Below, piece after piece: positions 1 to 9,175 of a stretch of 64,000 nt of DNA. This stretch comes from Actinocatenispora sera. GTDB taxonomy: Bacteria; Actinomycetota; Actinomycetes; Mycobacteriales; Micromonosporaceae. Under the pieces are notes generated by a model, which saw only the letters and a program-made list of their open reading frames with translations, made no database searches and had not been told where the DNA came from. The stretch spans positions 2,046,001 to 2,110,000 of the forward strand of contig NZ_AP023354.1 in the NCBI RefSeq assembly GCF_018324685.1. The letters run 5' to 3'. The position numbers and the translations under genes are program-made. Every line of letters begins with the position of its first letter. Position 1 is the stretch's first letter.

Positions 1-1
1 G

Positions 2-349
2 TACTGCATCGGCGGCCTGCTGGCGATGCGGACCGCGGCGGCGCACCCGGACCGGGTGGCCGCGGTGGCCGCGTTCCACGGTCCGGTGGGCGCCGACGGT
101 CCGGACCTGTTCGCGTCGCTCACCGCCCGGGTGCTGCTCGGCCACGCCGCGAGCGACCTGACCCCCGACACGCTCGGCGACCTCAACCGGGCGCTGGACG
201 CCGCCGGCGTCGACTACGTCTCGGAGATCTACCCCGGTACCGTGCACGGCTTCACGATGTCGGACACCGACGCCTTCAGCGCCAGCGGGCTGCGGCGCCA
301 CTGGGACCGCCTGCTCCCGTTCCTGCACCGGACCCTGGGCAACGGCTGA
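2..349 (+). CDS. Dienelactone hydrolase family protein, C-terminal part (5' end outside window)
   Basis: The reading frame is open from the window edge and ends at TGA 347-349, so only the last 115 codons are seen. They begin with Tyr-Cys-Ile-Gly-Gly, the nucleophile elbow of dienelactone hydrolases, where cysteine replaces the usual serine. The rest of the expected triad is visible: an Asp in GHAASDLTPD and a His in YPGTVHGF close to the C-terminus. Family members are cytosolic alpha/beta hydrolases acting on lactones or esters; the substrate here cannot be inferred. The gene ends 105 bases before the next start and is probably a separate transcription unit. Family assignment is firm; function is not. 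Confidence 0.85.
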   Translation, partial: YCIGGLLAMRTAAAHPDRVAAVAAFHGPVGADGPDLFASLTARVLLGHAASDLTPDTLGDLNRALDAAGVDYVSEIYPGTVHGFTMSDTDAFSASGLRRHWDRLLPFLHRTLGNG

Positions 350-397
350 AGCCGACCCGCGGGCCCGACGCTCGGATCTGGACATTCGCGGCCTGGC

Positions 398-420
398 ACG
401 ACAGTATCCCCTGGTATCGA
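398..420 (+). promoter_or_regulatory. Block conserved upstream of both GDSL esterases (copy 1)
   Basis: This 23-base block matches 1953-1975 at 19 of 23 positions and ends 34 bases before the start at 454; the other copy ends 29 bases before its start. Intergenic sequence around both copies is otherwise mostly diverged, so the match points to a retained promoter or operator element. No clear -35/-10 pair was recognised. Confidence 0.4.
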
Positions 421-453
421 CGAAGTTCGCGTAGCGGGCGAAGGAGGACGGCC

Positions 454-1878
454 GTGGCTGGACGATTCGCGGTGCGGGCGGTGGCGGGGCTGGCGGTGCT
501 CGCGGTCGCCGTCGTCGTCCCGGCGGTACCGGCGGCCGCGCAGGCCGCCGCCGGTGGGCAGGGGGCCGGCGCCCCGGCGGGGCAGCGCGGCCCGACGCGA
601 CTTGCCGTGCAGGCCGGGCCGGGTGCCGCGGCACGGCACTGGGTGACCGGGTGGTCGGCGAGTTCCACCACCGCGGCGCGCGACGCCAGCGGTTGCCCGG
701 CGTTCAGCGGGCTGCACGACCAGACCGTCCGTACCGTCACCACCGTCTCGGCCGGCGGCAGCGAGGTACGCATCGACGTGACGAACCGGTTTGGCACGGT
801 GCCGCTGCACGTCGGCCGGGCCACGGTGGCGGTGCGGGGCGAGGCCGCCGACGCGGTGCCCGGCACGATGCGTCAGCTCACCTTCCACGGCCACCGCGAG
901 GCCACCATCCCCGCCGGCGCCAGCATGCGCAGCGACCCGGTCGACCTGGCGGTACCGGCGCTGCAGCAGCTCGCGGTCAGCGTGTACCTGCCGGACGCGA
1001 CCGGGCCGGTCACCCAGCACCCGTGGGGCCGGTCGGGCGCCTACCTCGCCAGCGGCGATCGGGCCGGCGACCCGGCGGCCACCGGGTACCAGGTGTCGAG
1101 CTGCTCGATGTTCACCGACCGGGTCGAGCTCCGGGCGACCGGCCGGGCCGCCGGCCCCGCGGCGGGCGGCGCCATGGGTCCCGCGGCGGGCCGCGCCATG
1201 GGTCCCGCGGCGGGCGGCGCGATGGGGCCCGCGGCGAGCCGCGCCATGGGTACCGTGGTGACGCTGGGTGACTCGATCACCGACGGCACCACCTCGGTGC
1301 GCGGCACGATCTTCAGCTGGCCGGACGAGCTGGCGCGGCGGCTCGCCGGGCGACCCGGCCGGACGCTGTCCGTCGCGAACGCCGGGATCAGCGGCAACGA
1401 GGTCCTCGTCGACCGGATCCCGGTGCAGTACGGCGAGAGCGCGCTGCACCGGCTGGACCGGGACGTGTTCCGGGTGACCGGGGTGCGCACGATGATCCTG
1501 CTGGAGGGGATCAACGACATCGGCGCGGACAGCGCGACGGCGGCGCAGCTGATCGCCGCGGACCGGCAAATCGTCGCCGCCGCGCACGCCCGCGGCATCC
1601 GGGTCGTCGGCGCCACGCTGACCCCGTTCGCCGGCTCCACCACGAAGTTCGGCGGTGACTACGGCACCGCGTACGGGGATGCGCAGCGGCGGGCGCTCAA
1701 CGACTGGATCCGTACCGGTGGTGCGTTCGACGCGGTGGTCGACTTCGACCGGGTGGTCGCGGACCCGGCCGACCCGAGCCGGATGCTGCCCGCCTACGAC
1801 AGCGGTGACCACCTGCATCCCGGCACCGCCGGCTACCAGGCGATGGGCGACGCCATCGACCTCTCCGAGCTCACCTGA
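454..1878 (+). CDS. Secreted SGNH/GDSL-type esterase, copy 1
   Basis: A 474-residue protein starting at GTG 454, seven bases after an AAGGAGG ribosome-binding site. The N-terminus is a signal peptide (basic start, long Ala/Val core, AxA near residue 30), so it is probably exported. All SGNH blocks are present: GDSITDG with the nucleophile Ser at about residue 274, GISGNE, GINDIG, and a C-terminal DSGDHLHPG carrying the Asp-x-x-His pair. About 230 residues precede block I and probably form a beta-sandwich. Directly before block I lies a four-copy Gly-Pro-Ala-Ala repeat (24 bases each) absent from the neighbouring paralogue. The likely activity is extracellular hydrolysis of ester-linked polysaccharide or lipid substituents; the substrate is unknown. 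Confidence 0.9.
   Translation: MAGRFAVRAVAGLAVLAVAVVVPAVPAAAQAAAGGQGAGAPAGQRGPTRLAVQAGPGAAARHWVTGWSASSTTAARDASGCPAFSGLHDQTVRTVTTVSAGGSEVRIDVTNRFGTVPLHVGRATVAVRGEAADAVPGTMRQLTFHGHREATIPAGASMRSDPVDLAVPALQQLAVSVYLPDATGPVTQHPWGRSGAYLASGDRAGDPAATGYQVSSCSMFTDRVELRATGRAAGPAAGGAMGPAAGRAMGPAAGGAMGPAASRAMGTVVTLGDSITDGTTSVRGTIFSWPDELARRLAGRPGRTLSVANAGISGNEVLVDRIPVQYGESALHRLDRDVFRVTGVRTMILLEGINDIGADSATAAQLIAADRQIVAAAHARGIRVVGATLTPFAGSTTKFGGDYGTAYGDAQRRALNDWIRTGGAFDAVVDFDRVVADPADPSRMLPAYDSGDHLHPGTAGYQAMGDAIDLSELT
1153..1248 (+). repeat. In-frame 24-bp tandem repeat x4 inside GDSL copy 1
   Basis: Four head-to-tail 24-base units (1153, 1177, 1201, 1225) encode a GPAA(G/S)(G/R)AM octapeptide repeat. It forms a linker between the N-terminal domain and the SGNH catalytic domain. 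At the same place the paralogue at 2004-3257 has only a few residues. Confidence 0.9.
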
Positions 1879-1940
1879 GCGGCACGTGAGCGGTACGGGG
1901 GCCGGTACGGGGTCCCGGATTGCGGCCTGACGCTGGACAG

Positions 1941-1989
1941 ATCATGTTCAAAACGACATGATCCCTTGTTATCGATATCGGAAGATAAC
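1941..1989 (+). promoter_or_regulatory. Conserved block and two inverted repeats upstream of GDSL copy 2
   Basis: Contains the second copy (1953-1975) of the 23-base block seen at 398-420. Two inverted repeats overlap it: ATCATGT/ACATGAT (1941-1947 and 1956-1962, 8-base loop) and GTTATC/GATAAC (1968-1973 and 1984-1989). The arrangement resembles an operator/promoter region for the second esterase. Which factor binds is unknown. Confidence 0.4.
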
Positions 1990-2003
1990 GAGAGGATCCC
2001 GTC

Positions 2004-3257
2004 GTGCTGCGAAGAACAGCGATCCGTACCCTGCTCGGAACCCTTGCCGTGGTTCCCGCCGTGCTGGCCCCGATCGCGGTGGCCGCGCCGGCGAACGCGG
2101 CGCCCCGACCACACTGGGTGGCGGCCTGGGAGGCGAGCTCGACCCAGGCGTCGACCGACGCGGCCGACTGCCCCGCCTACACCGGGCTGACCGACCAGAC
2201 CGTGCGCAACGTGCTGACCGCCGCCACCGGCGGCGACCGGGTCCGGATCCGGCTGACCAACGTGTTCGGGACCACCCCGCTGCATGTCGGGCGCGCCTCC
2301 GTCGCGCTGCGCGGTACCGGCGCCGACACCGTGCCCGGCACCCTGCGCGGCGTCACCTTCCACGGGCGGCGCTCGGTGACGGTCCCGGCCGGCGCGCGGA
2401 TGCTCAGCGACCCGGTCCGGCTGTCGGTACCTGCGCTGCACCAGCTGGCGGTCAGCGTCTACCTGCCGGACGCCACCGGGCCGGCCACTCAGCACCCGCG
2501 CGGCCTGCAGGACAGCTACCTCGCCGCCGGTGACCGCACGTCGGCCGGCGCGACCGGGTACGACACGAGCATCGACTGCTCGCTGTTCCTGGACGCCGTC
2601 GACGTGACCGCGGCGCACCAGGTCGCCGGTACGGTCGTCACGCTCGGCGACTCGATCACCGACGGCACCGCCTCCACCCGCAACACCGACAGCCGCTGGC
2701 CCAACGGCCTGGCCCGCCGGCTCGACGCGCGGCACGGCCGGACCCTGTCGGTCGCGAACGCCGGCATCAGCGGCAACGAGATCCTCGAAGACCGGATACC
2801 GGTGCGGTACGGGCCGAGCGCGCTGCACCGGCTGGACCGGGACGTGTTCGAGGTGGCCGGGGTGCGCGACGTGATCGTGCTGGAGGGCATCAACGACATC
2901 GGTGCGGCGAGCGCCACCGCCGAGCAGCTCATCGCCGGGGACGAGCAGCTGATCGCCCGGGCGCACGCGCACGGGGTGCGGATCATCGGTGCCACGCTCA
3001 CCCCGTTCGGCGGCTCGAACGGGCGGTACGGCGGCGACTACGGCACCGCGTTCGGCGAGCGGCAGCGGCAGGTGCTCAACGACTGGATCCGGACCAGCGG
3101 CGCGTTCGACGCGGTGATCGACTTCGACCGGGCGACCGCCGATCCGAGCGACCCGAGCCGGCTGCTGCCGGCGTACGACAGCGGCGACCACCTGCACCCC
3201 GGCGACGCCGGGTACCAGGCGATGGCGAACGCGATCGACCTGTCCCTGCTCCGCTGA
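2004..3257 (+). CDS. Secreted SGNH/GDSL-type esterase, copy 2
   Basis: A 417-residue paralogue of the preceding gene. It starts at GTG 2004 after a GAGAGGA ribosome-binding site and has a clear signal peptide (RR start, hydrophobic core, ANA cleavage region). Block I is GDSITDG with Ser at about residue 217, followed by GISGNE, GINDIG and the terminal DSGDHLHPG. Sequence match to copy 1 is high over the whole length, except for the missing repeat linker. The 125 bases between the genes hold a promoter-like block, so the copies are probably transcribed separately. The pair looks like a recent tandem duplication of an exported esterase; the substrate is unknown. Confidence 0.9.
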   Translation: MLRRTAIRTLLGTLAVVPAVLAPIAVAAPANAAPRPHWVAAWEASSTQASTDAADCPAYTGLTDQTVRNVLTAATGGDRVRIRLTNVFGTTPLHVGRASVALRGTGADTVPGTLRGVTFHGRRSVTVPAGARMLSDPVRLSVPALHQLAVSVYLPDATGPATQHPRGLQDSYLAAGDRTSAGATGYDTSIDCSLFLDAVDVTAAHQVAGTVVTLGDSITDGTASTRNTDSRWPNGLARRLDARHGRTLSVANAGISGNEILEDRIPVRYGPSALHRLDRDVFEVAGVRDVIVLEGINDIGAASATAEQLIAGDEQLIARAHAHGVRIIGATLTPFGGSNGRYGGDYGTAFGERQRQVLNDWIRTSGAFDAVIDFDRATADPSDPSRLLPAYDSGDHLHPGDAGYQAMANAIDLSLLR

Positions 3258-3265
3258 GGACCGTT

Positions 3266-3321
3266 TCCGGGCGTCGATCACCGGGCGGGGCTCCACACTG
3301 CCCCGTGATCGAACGCCCGGA
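3266..3321 (+). terminator. Long hairpin terminator after GDSL copy 2
   Basis: Arms TCCGGGCGTCGATCAC and GTGATCGAACGCCCGGA pair over 16 bases with a single bulged base. A further GC-rich inner stem (GGGGC/GCCCC) sits in the loop. The hairpin begins nine bases after the esterase stop codon and there is no T-run, as is common in actinomycetes. Confidence 0.75.
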
Positions 3322-3378
3322 CACTCGATGTTCGACCGTCCGGGGCGGGTGGCGGAGCGGTCTGCAAGAGTGGTCACC

Positions 3379-4086
3379 GTGATCGAGTCTCCCGTGGGCC
3401 GGGCGGGCCTGGACAAGCAGCCGCACGAGGTGGCGGCGATGTTCGACGGCGTCGCCGACCGGTACGACCTGACCAACACCGTGATGACCTTCGGCCTGGA
3501 CCGGTGGTGGCGGCAGGTGACCCGGCGGGCGCTGCGGCTCGGGCCGGGGGACAGATGCCTCGATCTGGCTGCCGGTACCGGGGTGTCGACCGTGGAGCTG
3601 TCCCGGTCGGGCGCGACGGTGGTGGCGGCGGACTTCTCGCAGGGCATGCTGCGGGCCGGCCGGCAGCGCGGTCGCGCGGTGCCGATGGTGGCCGGCGACG
3701 CGATGTCGCTGCCGTTCGCCGACCACAGCTTCGACGCGGTGACCATCTCGTACGGGCTGCGCAACGTCGCCGACATCGATGTGGCGCTGGCCGAGATGGC
3801 CCGGGTGACCCGGCCGGGCGGCCGGCTGGTGGTGGCGGAGTTCAGCCACCCCACGGTCGCTCCGTTCCGGTTGGTGTACGAGGAGTACCTGATGGCGGCG
3901 TTGCCCCGGGTCGCCCGCCGCGTCTCGTCCAATCCGGACGCGTACGTCTATCTCGCCGAGTCGATCCGGGACTGGCCGGGGCAGGCGGAGCTGGCGCGCC
4001 GGATCGGTACCGCGGGTTGGGGTCAGGTCGCGTGGCGCAACCTGTTGGACGGGATCGTGACGTTGCACCGCGCGGTCCGGCCGTAA
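3379..4086 (+). CDS. menG: Demethylmenaquinone methyltransferase
   Basis: Class I SAM-dependent methyltransferase of the UbiE/MenG family that makes menaquinone from demethylmenaquinone. Family motifs are clear: the N-terminal [21 protein letters not shown], the SAM-binding [14 protein letters not shown], then YGLRNV and [11 protein letters not shown]. The C-terminal [10 protein letters not shown] is typical of actinobacterial MenG. The frame is open from ATG 3328, but that start has no ribosome-binding site and lies next to the preceding terminator. GTG 3379 leaves about 235 residues, the usual family length; GTG 3370 is also possible. The gene stands before a menaquinone-reductase-like flavoprotein and the complex I operon, which fits quinone supply for respiration. 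Confidence 0.9.
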   Translation: MIESPVGRAGLDKQPHEVAAMFDGVADRYDLTNTVMTFGLDRWWRQVTRRALRLGPGDRCLDLAAGTGVSTVELSRSGATVVAADFSQGMLRAGRQRGRAVPMVAGDAMSLPFADHSFDAVTISYGLRNVADIDVALAEMARVTRPGGRLVVAEFSHPTVAPFRLVYEEYLMAALPRVARRVSSNPDAYVYLAESIRDWPGQAELARRIGTAGWGQVAWRNLLDGIVTLHRAVRP

Positions 4087-4247
4087 CGGGCTGGTATGCG
4101 ACGGTCCGGCACCGCCGGCGGACCGTACCCGTGTGCGGGCCGGCGTCCCGGTGATGACATGGTGAGGGGGAACCGCAGGTCGTATCGACGCGGATGCTCG
4201 TCTGCGGTTCGTGGGGGAAAGGTGGCCACGGGCTGCTCCGGGGCGAA

Positions 4248-4263
4248 GTTAGGTAGGCCTAAC
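4248..4263. promoter_or_regulatory. Inverted repeat GTTAGG-TAGG-CCTAAC, possible operator
   Basis: A perfect 6-bp inverted repeat with a 4-base spacer, 104 bases before the flavoprotein start. It partly resembles the DtxR/IdeR iron box, but the half-site spacing differs from the 19-bp consensus, so the identification is weak. It would overlap the -35 region of a promoter with -10 TAGACT at 4288-4293. Confidence 0.3.
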
Positions 4264-4287
4264 CAGCTGTGCCCCCGCTGCCCGTCC

Positions 4288-4323
4288 TAGACTCGGCATC
4301 GGCGCTCGTGAAAGTCTTCACAA
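4288..4323 (+). promoter_or_regulatory. Probable Rex operator (4306-4323) with a candidate -10 (4288-4293)
   Basis: Bases 4306-4323 read TCGTGAAAGTCTTCACAA. They match the Rex operator consensus TTGTGAA-N4-TTCACAA at 13 of 14 specified positions. Rex is the NADH/NAD+-sensing repressor that controls respiratory genes in Streptomyces. TAGACT at 4288-4293 could be the -10 element, which would put the operator at the transcription start, suiting repression. The next gene starts at 4367 with a GAGAGG ribosome-binding site. The site is seen directly; Rex binding is inferred. Confidence 0.7.
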
Positions 4324-4366
4324 GCGGCCCGATCGCCCCCATCGATCGTTCGTTTGAGAGGTCATC

Positions 4367-5752
4367 GTGACCGACGCCGGCAGTGCCCGCCACGAGGCGG
4401 CACCGGCCGCGACCGCGGCCGACGCCGCTGCCGCGGCTGCAACCGTCGCCGAGGAGAAGCCGCTCGGCTCCGTCGAGGAGACCGGCGGCTCCGCCGACGT
4501 GATCGTCGTCGGTGCCGGCCCGGGCGGCTCGGCCGCCGCCTACTACCTGGCGCAGCACGGCCTCGACGTGCTCCAGCTGGAGAAGAGCGAGTTCCCGCGG
4601 GAGAAGGTCTGCGGCGACGGGATGACACCCCGCTCGGTCAAGCAGCTGATCAAGATGGGCGTCGACATCGACGCGCCGGGCTGGGTGCGCAACCGCGGCC
4701 TGCGGGTCATCGGCGGCGGCATCAAGCTGCAGCTCGACTGGCCGGACCTGGCCAGCTACCCCGAGTTCGGGCTGACCCGGACCCGGCTCGACTTCGACGA
4801 GATCCTGTCCGCCCGGGCGGTCGGTGCCGGCGTGCGGCTGCGCACCTCGACCACGGTGACCGGGCCGATCACCAACACCGCCGGCCGGGTCGTCGGCGTG
4901 ACCGCGACGGTGGGCAAGGACAAGAAGCCGGTCGAGTTCCGCGCCCCGCTGGTGATCGCCGCGGACGGCGTGTCCGGCCGGTTCGCCCTGTCGCTGGGCA
5001 TAGCGAAGCGCGACGACCGGCCGATCGGCGTCGCGGTCCGGCGCTACTACGACAGCCCGTCCCGCACCCACGACGACTACCTGGAGTCCTGGCTGGAGCT
5101 GCGGGACGGCCGGGACGCGAACCGCGACACCCTGCTGCCCGGGTACGGGTGGATCTTCGGTCTCGGTGACGGCCGGGTCAACGTCGGCCTCGGCGTGCTC
5201 AACTCGTCGGCCAGTTTCGGCCAGGCGAACTACCGAACCATGCTGACCGACTGGCTCGCCGGTACCCCGGACGAGTGGCAGCTCAACGACGAGCAGTACG
5301 CGATCGGGCCGGTGCGCGGCGCGGCACTGCCGATGGGGTTCAACCGGGTGCCGCACTACACCCGCGGCGTGATGCTGATCGGCGACACCGCCGGCATGGT
5401 CAACCCGTTCAACGGCGAGGGCATCGCGTACGCGATGGAGTCCGGCGAGCTGGCCGCCGACGTCGCCGCGCAGGCGCTGTCCGCGCGGTCCGGCCCGGCC
5501 CGCGAGCGGATGCTGCGGTGGTACCCGCGCGAGCTGTCCCACCGGTACGGCGGCTACTACCGGCTGGGCGGTTGGTTCGTGAAGCTGATCGGCAACCCGG
5601 ACGTGATGAAGCTCTGCACCCGGCACGGCATGCCGCACCCGGTGCTGATGCGGTTCGTACTCAAACTGCTGGCAAATCTCACCGACCCTCGTGGGGGTGA
5701 CGCGATGGACCGGATCATCAACACGCTGACCCGTGTCGCGCCCGCGGTGTAG
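4367..5752 (+). CDS. Geranylgeranyl reductase family flavoprotein (probable menaquinone side-chain reductase)
   Basis: A 461-residue FAD-dependent reductase. After an Ala-rich leader of about 40 residues comes the dinucleotide-binding motif DVIVVGAGPGGSAAAYYLA, then the family motif FPREKVCGDGMTPR. The second FAD motif, GDTAGMVNPFNGEGI, lies around residue 345. In actinobacteria this family includes MenJ, which saturates one isoprene unit of menaquinone; archaeal members reduce geranylgeranyl lipids. Its place between menG and nuoA, with only a 128-base gap to nuoA, supports the menaquinone role. GTG 4367 follows GAGAGG at suitable spacing. Transcription is probably governed by the Rex-like operator just upstream. 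Confidence 0.88.
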   Translation: MTDAGSARHEAAPAATAADAAAAAATVAEEKPLGSVEETGGSADVIVVGAGPGGSAAAYYLAQHGLDVLQLEKSEFPREKVCGDGMTPRSVKQLIKMGVDIDAPGWVRNRGLRVIGGGIKLQLDWPDLASYPEFGLTRTRLDFDEILSARAVGAGVRLRTSTTVTGPITNTAGRVVGVTATVGKDKKPVEFRAPLVIAADGVSGRFALSLGIAKRDDRPIGVAVRRYYDSPSRTHDDYLESWLELRDGRDANRDTLLPGYGWIFGLGDGRVNVGLGVLNSSASFGQANYRTMLTDWLAGTPDEWQLNDEQYAIGPVRGAALPMGFNRVPHYTRGVMLIGDTAGMVNPFNGEGIAYAMESGELAADVAAQALSARSGPARERMLRWYPRELSHRYGGYYRLGGWFVKLIGNPDVMKLCTRHGMPHPVLMRFVLKLLANLTDPRGGDAMDRIINTLTRVAPAV

Positions 5753-5880
5753 GGGCCGGATCGCGGGCCCGGCGCACCCCCGATAGCAGGGCGGACGCCG
5801 ACCCGCAATAGGGTGAGTCGGTTTTGAAGAGATCGCAATAGGTGTGCCGCAGCGGTGCGCCGGGAACTGGAGACAAGGCG

Positions 5881-6240
5881 ATGTCGATCGCGCCGTACGT
5901 GCCGATTGCGGGGCTGTTCGTCCTCGGCGGCCTGTTCGCGCTCTTCTCCTGCACGATCGCGCCGTTCGTCGGCCCGAAGCGCTACAACCGGGCAAAGATG
6001 GAGGCGTACGAGTGCGGGATCGAGCCCGCTCCCGCGCCGACCGGCCGGTTCCCGGTCAAGTACTACATCACGGCGATGCTGTTCATCGTCTTCGACATCG
6101 AAATCATCTTCCTGTACCCGTGGGCCGTGTCGTACGACATGCTCGGCTTCTTCGGCTTCGTGGAGATGGTGCTGTTCATCGTCACGGTGTTCATCGCGTA
6201 CGCCTACGTCTGGCGCCGCGGTGGGCTGGACTGGGACTGA
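5881..6240 (+). CDS. nuoA: NADH-quinone oxidoreductase subunit A
   Basis: Small membrane subunit of complex I, 119 residues with three predicted helices. It carries the conserved YECGIEP loop after helix 1, which lies near the quinone site, and an acidic helix 2 region (FDIEIIFLYPW). ATG 5881 is preceded by GGAG at 5869-5872. An upstream in-frame GTG at 5842 would add 13 residues not typical of the family. First gene of the canonical 14-gene operon; nuoB starts 15 bases after its stop codon. Confidence 0.95.
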   Translation: MSIAPYVPIAGLFVLGGLFALFSCTIAPFVGPKRYNRAKMEAYECGIEPAPAPTGRFPVKYYITAMLFIVFDIEIIFLYPWAVSYDMLGFFGFVEMVLFIVTVFIAYAYVWRRGGLDWD

Positions 6241-6255
6241 GGGGGGCGTGACGAC

Positions 6256-6939
6256 ATGGGCCTAGAGGAAAACCTGCCCGGCATCCTGCTGGTTTCGGTC
6301 GAGAAGCTGGTGAACGTCGTACGCCGGTCGTCGATGTGGCCGGCGCAGTTCGGCCTGGCCTGCTGCGCGATCGAGATGATGACCACCGGCGCGGCACGCT
6401 ACGACACCGGCCGCTGGGGCATGGAGGTGTTCCGCGCCTCGCCACGGCAGGCCGACCTGATGATCGTCGCCGGTCGGGTGAGTCAGAAGATGGCCCCGGT
6501 GCTGCGCCGCATCTACGACCAGATGGCCGACCCGAAGTGGGTGCTGTCGATGGGCGTCTGCGCGAGCTCCGGCGGCATGTTCAACAACTACGCGATCGTG
6601 CAGGGCGTCGATCACGTCGTACCGGTGGACATGTACCTGCCGGGCTGCCCGCCGCGGCCCGAGATGCTGCTCGACGCGATCCTCAAGCTGCACGAGAAGA
6701 TCATGCACGAGCCGCTGGGCGAGAAGCGCCGGCTGGAGCTGGCGGAGAAGGCGCTCACCGAGCCGGCGCCGGCGGTCCGCCCGGGCACCATGCCGTCGAG
6801 CTACCGCTACAACAAGGCGAAGCGCCGGCAGTGGACCGCTGCCGCGGCCGAGGGCCGCGAGGAGCAGCTGCGGATCGAGAACTGGATGCACGAGAACGAC
6901 GACAAGGCGCCGGTCGCGCGCGACCGGTGGAAGGGATAG
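6256..6939 (+). CDS. nuoB: NADH-quinone oxidoreductase subunit B
   Basis: Peripheral-arm subunit carrying the terminal cluster N2, which passes electrons to menaquinone. All four ligand cysteines are visible: the adjacent pair in LACCAIEM, one in VCASSGGMF, and one in LPGCPPRPE. The protein is 227 residues, roughly 40 longer than usual, because of a charged C-terminal tail (RYNKAKRRQ and onward). ATG 6256 follows a GGGGGCGTGACGAC leader. nuoC starts two bases after the stop, indicating tight translational linkage. Confidence 0.95.
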   Translation: MGLEENLPGILLVSVEKLVNVVRRSSMWPAQFGLACCAIEMMTTGAARYDTGRWGMEVFRASPRQADLMIVAGRVSQKMAPVLRRIYDQMADPKWVLSMGVCASSGGMFNNYAIVQGVDHVVPVDMYLPGCPPRPEMLLDAILKLHEKIMHEPLGEKRRLELAEKALTEPAPAVRPGTMPSSYRYNKAKRRQWTAAAAEGREEQLRIENWMHENDDKAPVARDRWKG

Positions 6940-6941
6940 TC

Positions 6942-7826
6942 GTGGCAGACGAGAAGCTTCCGCATCCTGCGGAGGACAAGCCGTCCGCCGACGCGAAGCC
7001 GGCCGGTGAGCGACTCCCGCAGGGCAAGGACGTTGTCGAGGGACCGGCCGACGAGAAGGTGTCCCCGGGCCACGCGGCGGCCGGCGAGCCGGATCCGTTG
7101 CCGGTCAAGCATCCGACCGACAGCATCGACCGGTTGCAGGCCACCGACGACCTGGACGAGATGGTCTCCGGCGGTGGCGCGCCGACCAGCAATCCGGTGC
7201 AGCACGGCATGTTCGGCGTGATCGGCTCGGGCGACACGTCCGGGATGGGCGGGCTGGTGCGCCGCCGCCCGACCGTGGCGCCGGCCGAGCGACCGTACGG
7301 GTCGTACTTCGACGAGACGGTCGATGCGCTGGTCGAGGCGTTCCCGCAGTTCGACGCGGCGGTCGAGATGGTGAGCGTGGACCGCGACGAGCTGACCATC
7401 CACATCCGGCGCGAGTTCATCGCGCAGGTCTGCCGGACCATGCGGGACGACCCCGCCCTGCGGTACGAGTTCTGCTCCGACGTGTCCGGCACCGACTACC
7501 TGGGTGAGGCGCGGCGGCTGCACGTCACGTACCACCTGCTGTCGATGACGTTCCGGCGCCGGGTGCGGCTCGAGGTCGCGGTCGGCGTCGACGACCCGCA
7601 CGTGCCGTCGGTGACGAAGGTGTACCCGACCGCCGACTGGCAGGAGCGGGAAACCTACGACATGTACGGCGTGATCTTCGACGGCCACCCCAACCTGACC
7701 CGGATCCTGATGCCGGACGACTGGGAGGGCTACCCGCAGCGCAAGGACTACCCGCTGGGCGGGGTTCCGGTGGAGTACAAGGGCGCCGAGATCCCACCGC
7801 CGGACGAGCGGAGGCAGTACAAGTGA
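6942..7826 (+). CDS. nuoC: NADH-quinone oxidoreductase subunit C
   Basis: 30-kDa-type peripheral subunit. The family signature is around residues 225-245 ([18 protein letters not shown]) and the conserved end is [13 protein letters not shown] 6942 gives 294 residues; the frame extends further upstream inside nuoB, but that sequence is nuoB in another frame. About 90 N-terminal residues are a Lys/Asp/Pro-rich low-complexity extension not found in the E. coli protein; similar leaders occur in other actinomycetes. The stop overlaps the nuoD start by four bases (GTGA). Confidence 0.93.
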   Translation: MADEKLPHPAEDKPSADAKPAGERLPQGKDVVEGPADEKVSPGHAAAGEPDPLPVKHPTDSIDRLQATDDLDEMVSGGGAPTSNPVQHGMFGVIGSGDTSGMGGLVRRRPTVAPAERPYGSYFDETVDALVEAFPQFDAAVEMVSVDRDELTIHIRREFIAQVCRTMRDDPALRYEFCSDVSGTDYLGEARRLHVTYHLLSMTFRRRVRLEVAVGVDDPHVPSVTKVYPTADWQERETYDMYGVIFDGHPNLTRILMPDDWEGYPQRKDYPLGGVPVEYKGAEIPPPDERRQYK

Positions 7827-9175
7827 CCGAGCATTCAACGTCGAGCCGGGCTTCGGCCAAGGACCCGTTCGCGGCGACCGCGCGGGACACCACCGAGGGC
7901 AAGGTTTACACCGTCACCGGCGGCGACTGGGACACCATCGTCGGCTCCGACGACCCGCTGCACCACGAGAAGCTGGTCATCAACATGGGCCCGCAGCACC
8001 CGTCCACGCACGGCGTGCTGCGGCTCGTGCTGGAGATGGAGGGGGAGACGGTCACCGACGTTCGTCCGGTGATCGGCTACCTGCACACCGGCATCGAGAA
8101 GAACATGGAGTACCGCACCTGGACGCAGGGCTCCACGTTCGTCACCCGCGCCGACTACCTGTCGCCGATCGCCAACGAGACGGTGTACTGCCTGGCGGTC
8201 GAGAGGCTGCTCGGGGTCGAGATCACCGAGCGGGCCCGGCTGATCCGGGTGCTGATGCTGGAGCTCAACCGGATCGCCTCGCACCTGGTCTGGTTCGCCA
8301 CCACCGGCATGGAGCTCGGCGCCACCACGATGATGATCATCGGGTTCCGTGAGCGCGAGATGATCCTGGAGATCTTCGAGCTGATCACCGGGCTGCGGAT
8401 GAACATGGCGTACGTGCGGCCCGGCGGTGTCGCGCAGGACGTCACGCAGGAAGCGATCGACGCGATCCGCGAGTTCCTTAAGGTGATGCCGCAGCGGCTC
8501 AAGCAGTACGAGAACCTGATGAACGGCCAGCCGGTGCTGCACGCCCGGACCAAGGGCGTCGCCTACCTGGACGTGTCGGGCTGCCTCGCGCTGGGCGTCA
8601 CCGGCCCGGTGCTGCGCTCCGCCGGCCTGCCGTGGGACCTGCGCAAGACCATGCCCTACCTGGGCTACGACGAGTTCGACTTCGAGGTACCGACCGAGAC
8701 CACCTGCGACGTGTACGGGCGCTGGATGGTCCGCTGGCACGAGTGCCAGGAATCGCTGAAGATCATCAAGCAGGTGCTGGACCGGCTCGAGCCGGGCCCG
8801 GTGATGGTCGAGGACAAGAAGATCGCGTGGCCGGCACAGCTCGCGATCGGTACCGACGGGATGGGCAACTCGCTGTCCCACGTCGCGAAGATCATGGGCC
8901 AGTCGATGGAGGCCCTGATCCACCACTTCAAGCTGGTCACCGAGGGTTTCCGGGTACCGGCCGGCCAGGTGTACACCTCGATCGAGTCGCCGCGCGGCGA
9001 GATCGGCTGCCACGCCGTGTCCGACGGCGGCACCCGGCCCTACCGGGTACACCTGCGCGAACCCAGCTTCGTGAACCTGCAGGCGCTGCCCGCGATCTCC
9101 GAGGGCGGCCTGCTCGCGGACGTGGTCGCCGGTGGCGCCTCTCTGGACCCGGTCATGGGTGGGGTTGATCGTTGA
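7823..9175 (+). CDS. nuoD: NADH-quinone oxidoreductase subunit D
   Basis: 49-kDa subunit that forms the quinone-reduction pocket with NuoB. Conserved features: [12 protein letters not shown] near residue 55, whose His and neighbouring residues contact quinone; GYLHTGIEK; and the C-terminal block [15 protein letters not shown] near residue 390. The length of 450 residues is normal for actinobacteria. The GTG start overlaps the nuoC stop, and the last base of its TGA is shared with the nuoE ATG. It is the only nuoD in the window, which matters because the second complex I set (44.7-60.7 kb) has none. Confidence 0.95.
   Translation: MTEHSTSSRASAKDPFAATARDTTEGKVYTVTGGDWDTIVGSDDPLHHEKLVINMGPQHPSTHGVLRLVLEMEGETVTDVRPVIGYLHTGIEKNMEYRTWTQGSTFVTRADYLSPIANETVYCLAVERLLGVEITERARLIRVLMLELNRIASHLVWFATTGMELGATTMMIIGFREREMILEIFELITGLRMNMAYVRPGGVAQDVTQEAIDAIREFLKVMPQRLKQYENLMNGQPVLHARTKGVAYLDVSGCLALGVTGPVLRSAGLPWDLRKTMPYLGYDEFDFEVPTETTCDVYGRWMVRWHECQESLKIIKQVLDRLEPGPVMVEDKKIAWPAQLAIGTDGMGNSLSHVAKIMGQSMEALIHHFKLVTEGFRVPAGQVYTSIESPRGEIGCHAVSDGGTRPYRVHLREPSFVNLQALPAISEGGLLADVVAGGASLDPVMGGVDR

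Noticed and set aside
4096-4290. 64-codon plus-strand frame between menG and the flavoprotein
   Set aside because: It has no ribosome-binding site, is Arg/Gly-rich and overlaps the promoter and inverted repeat region.
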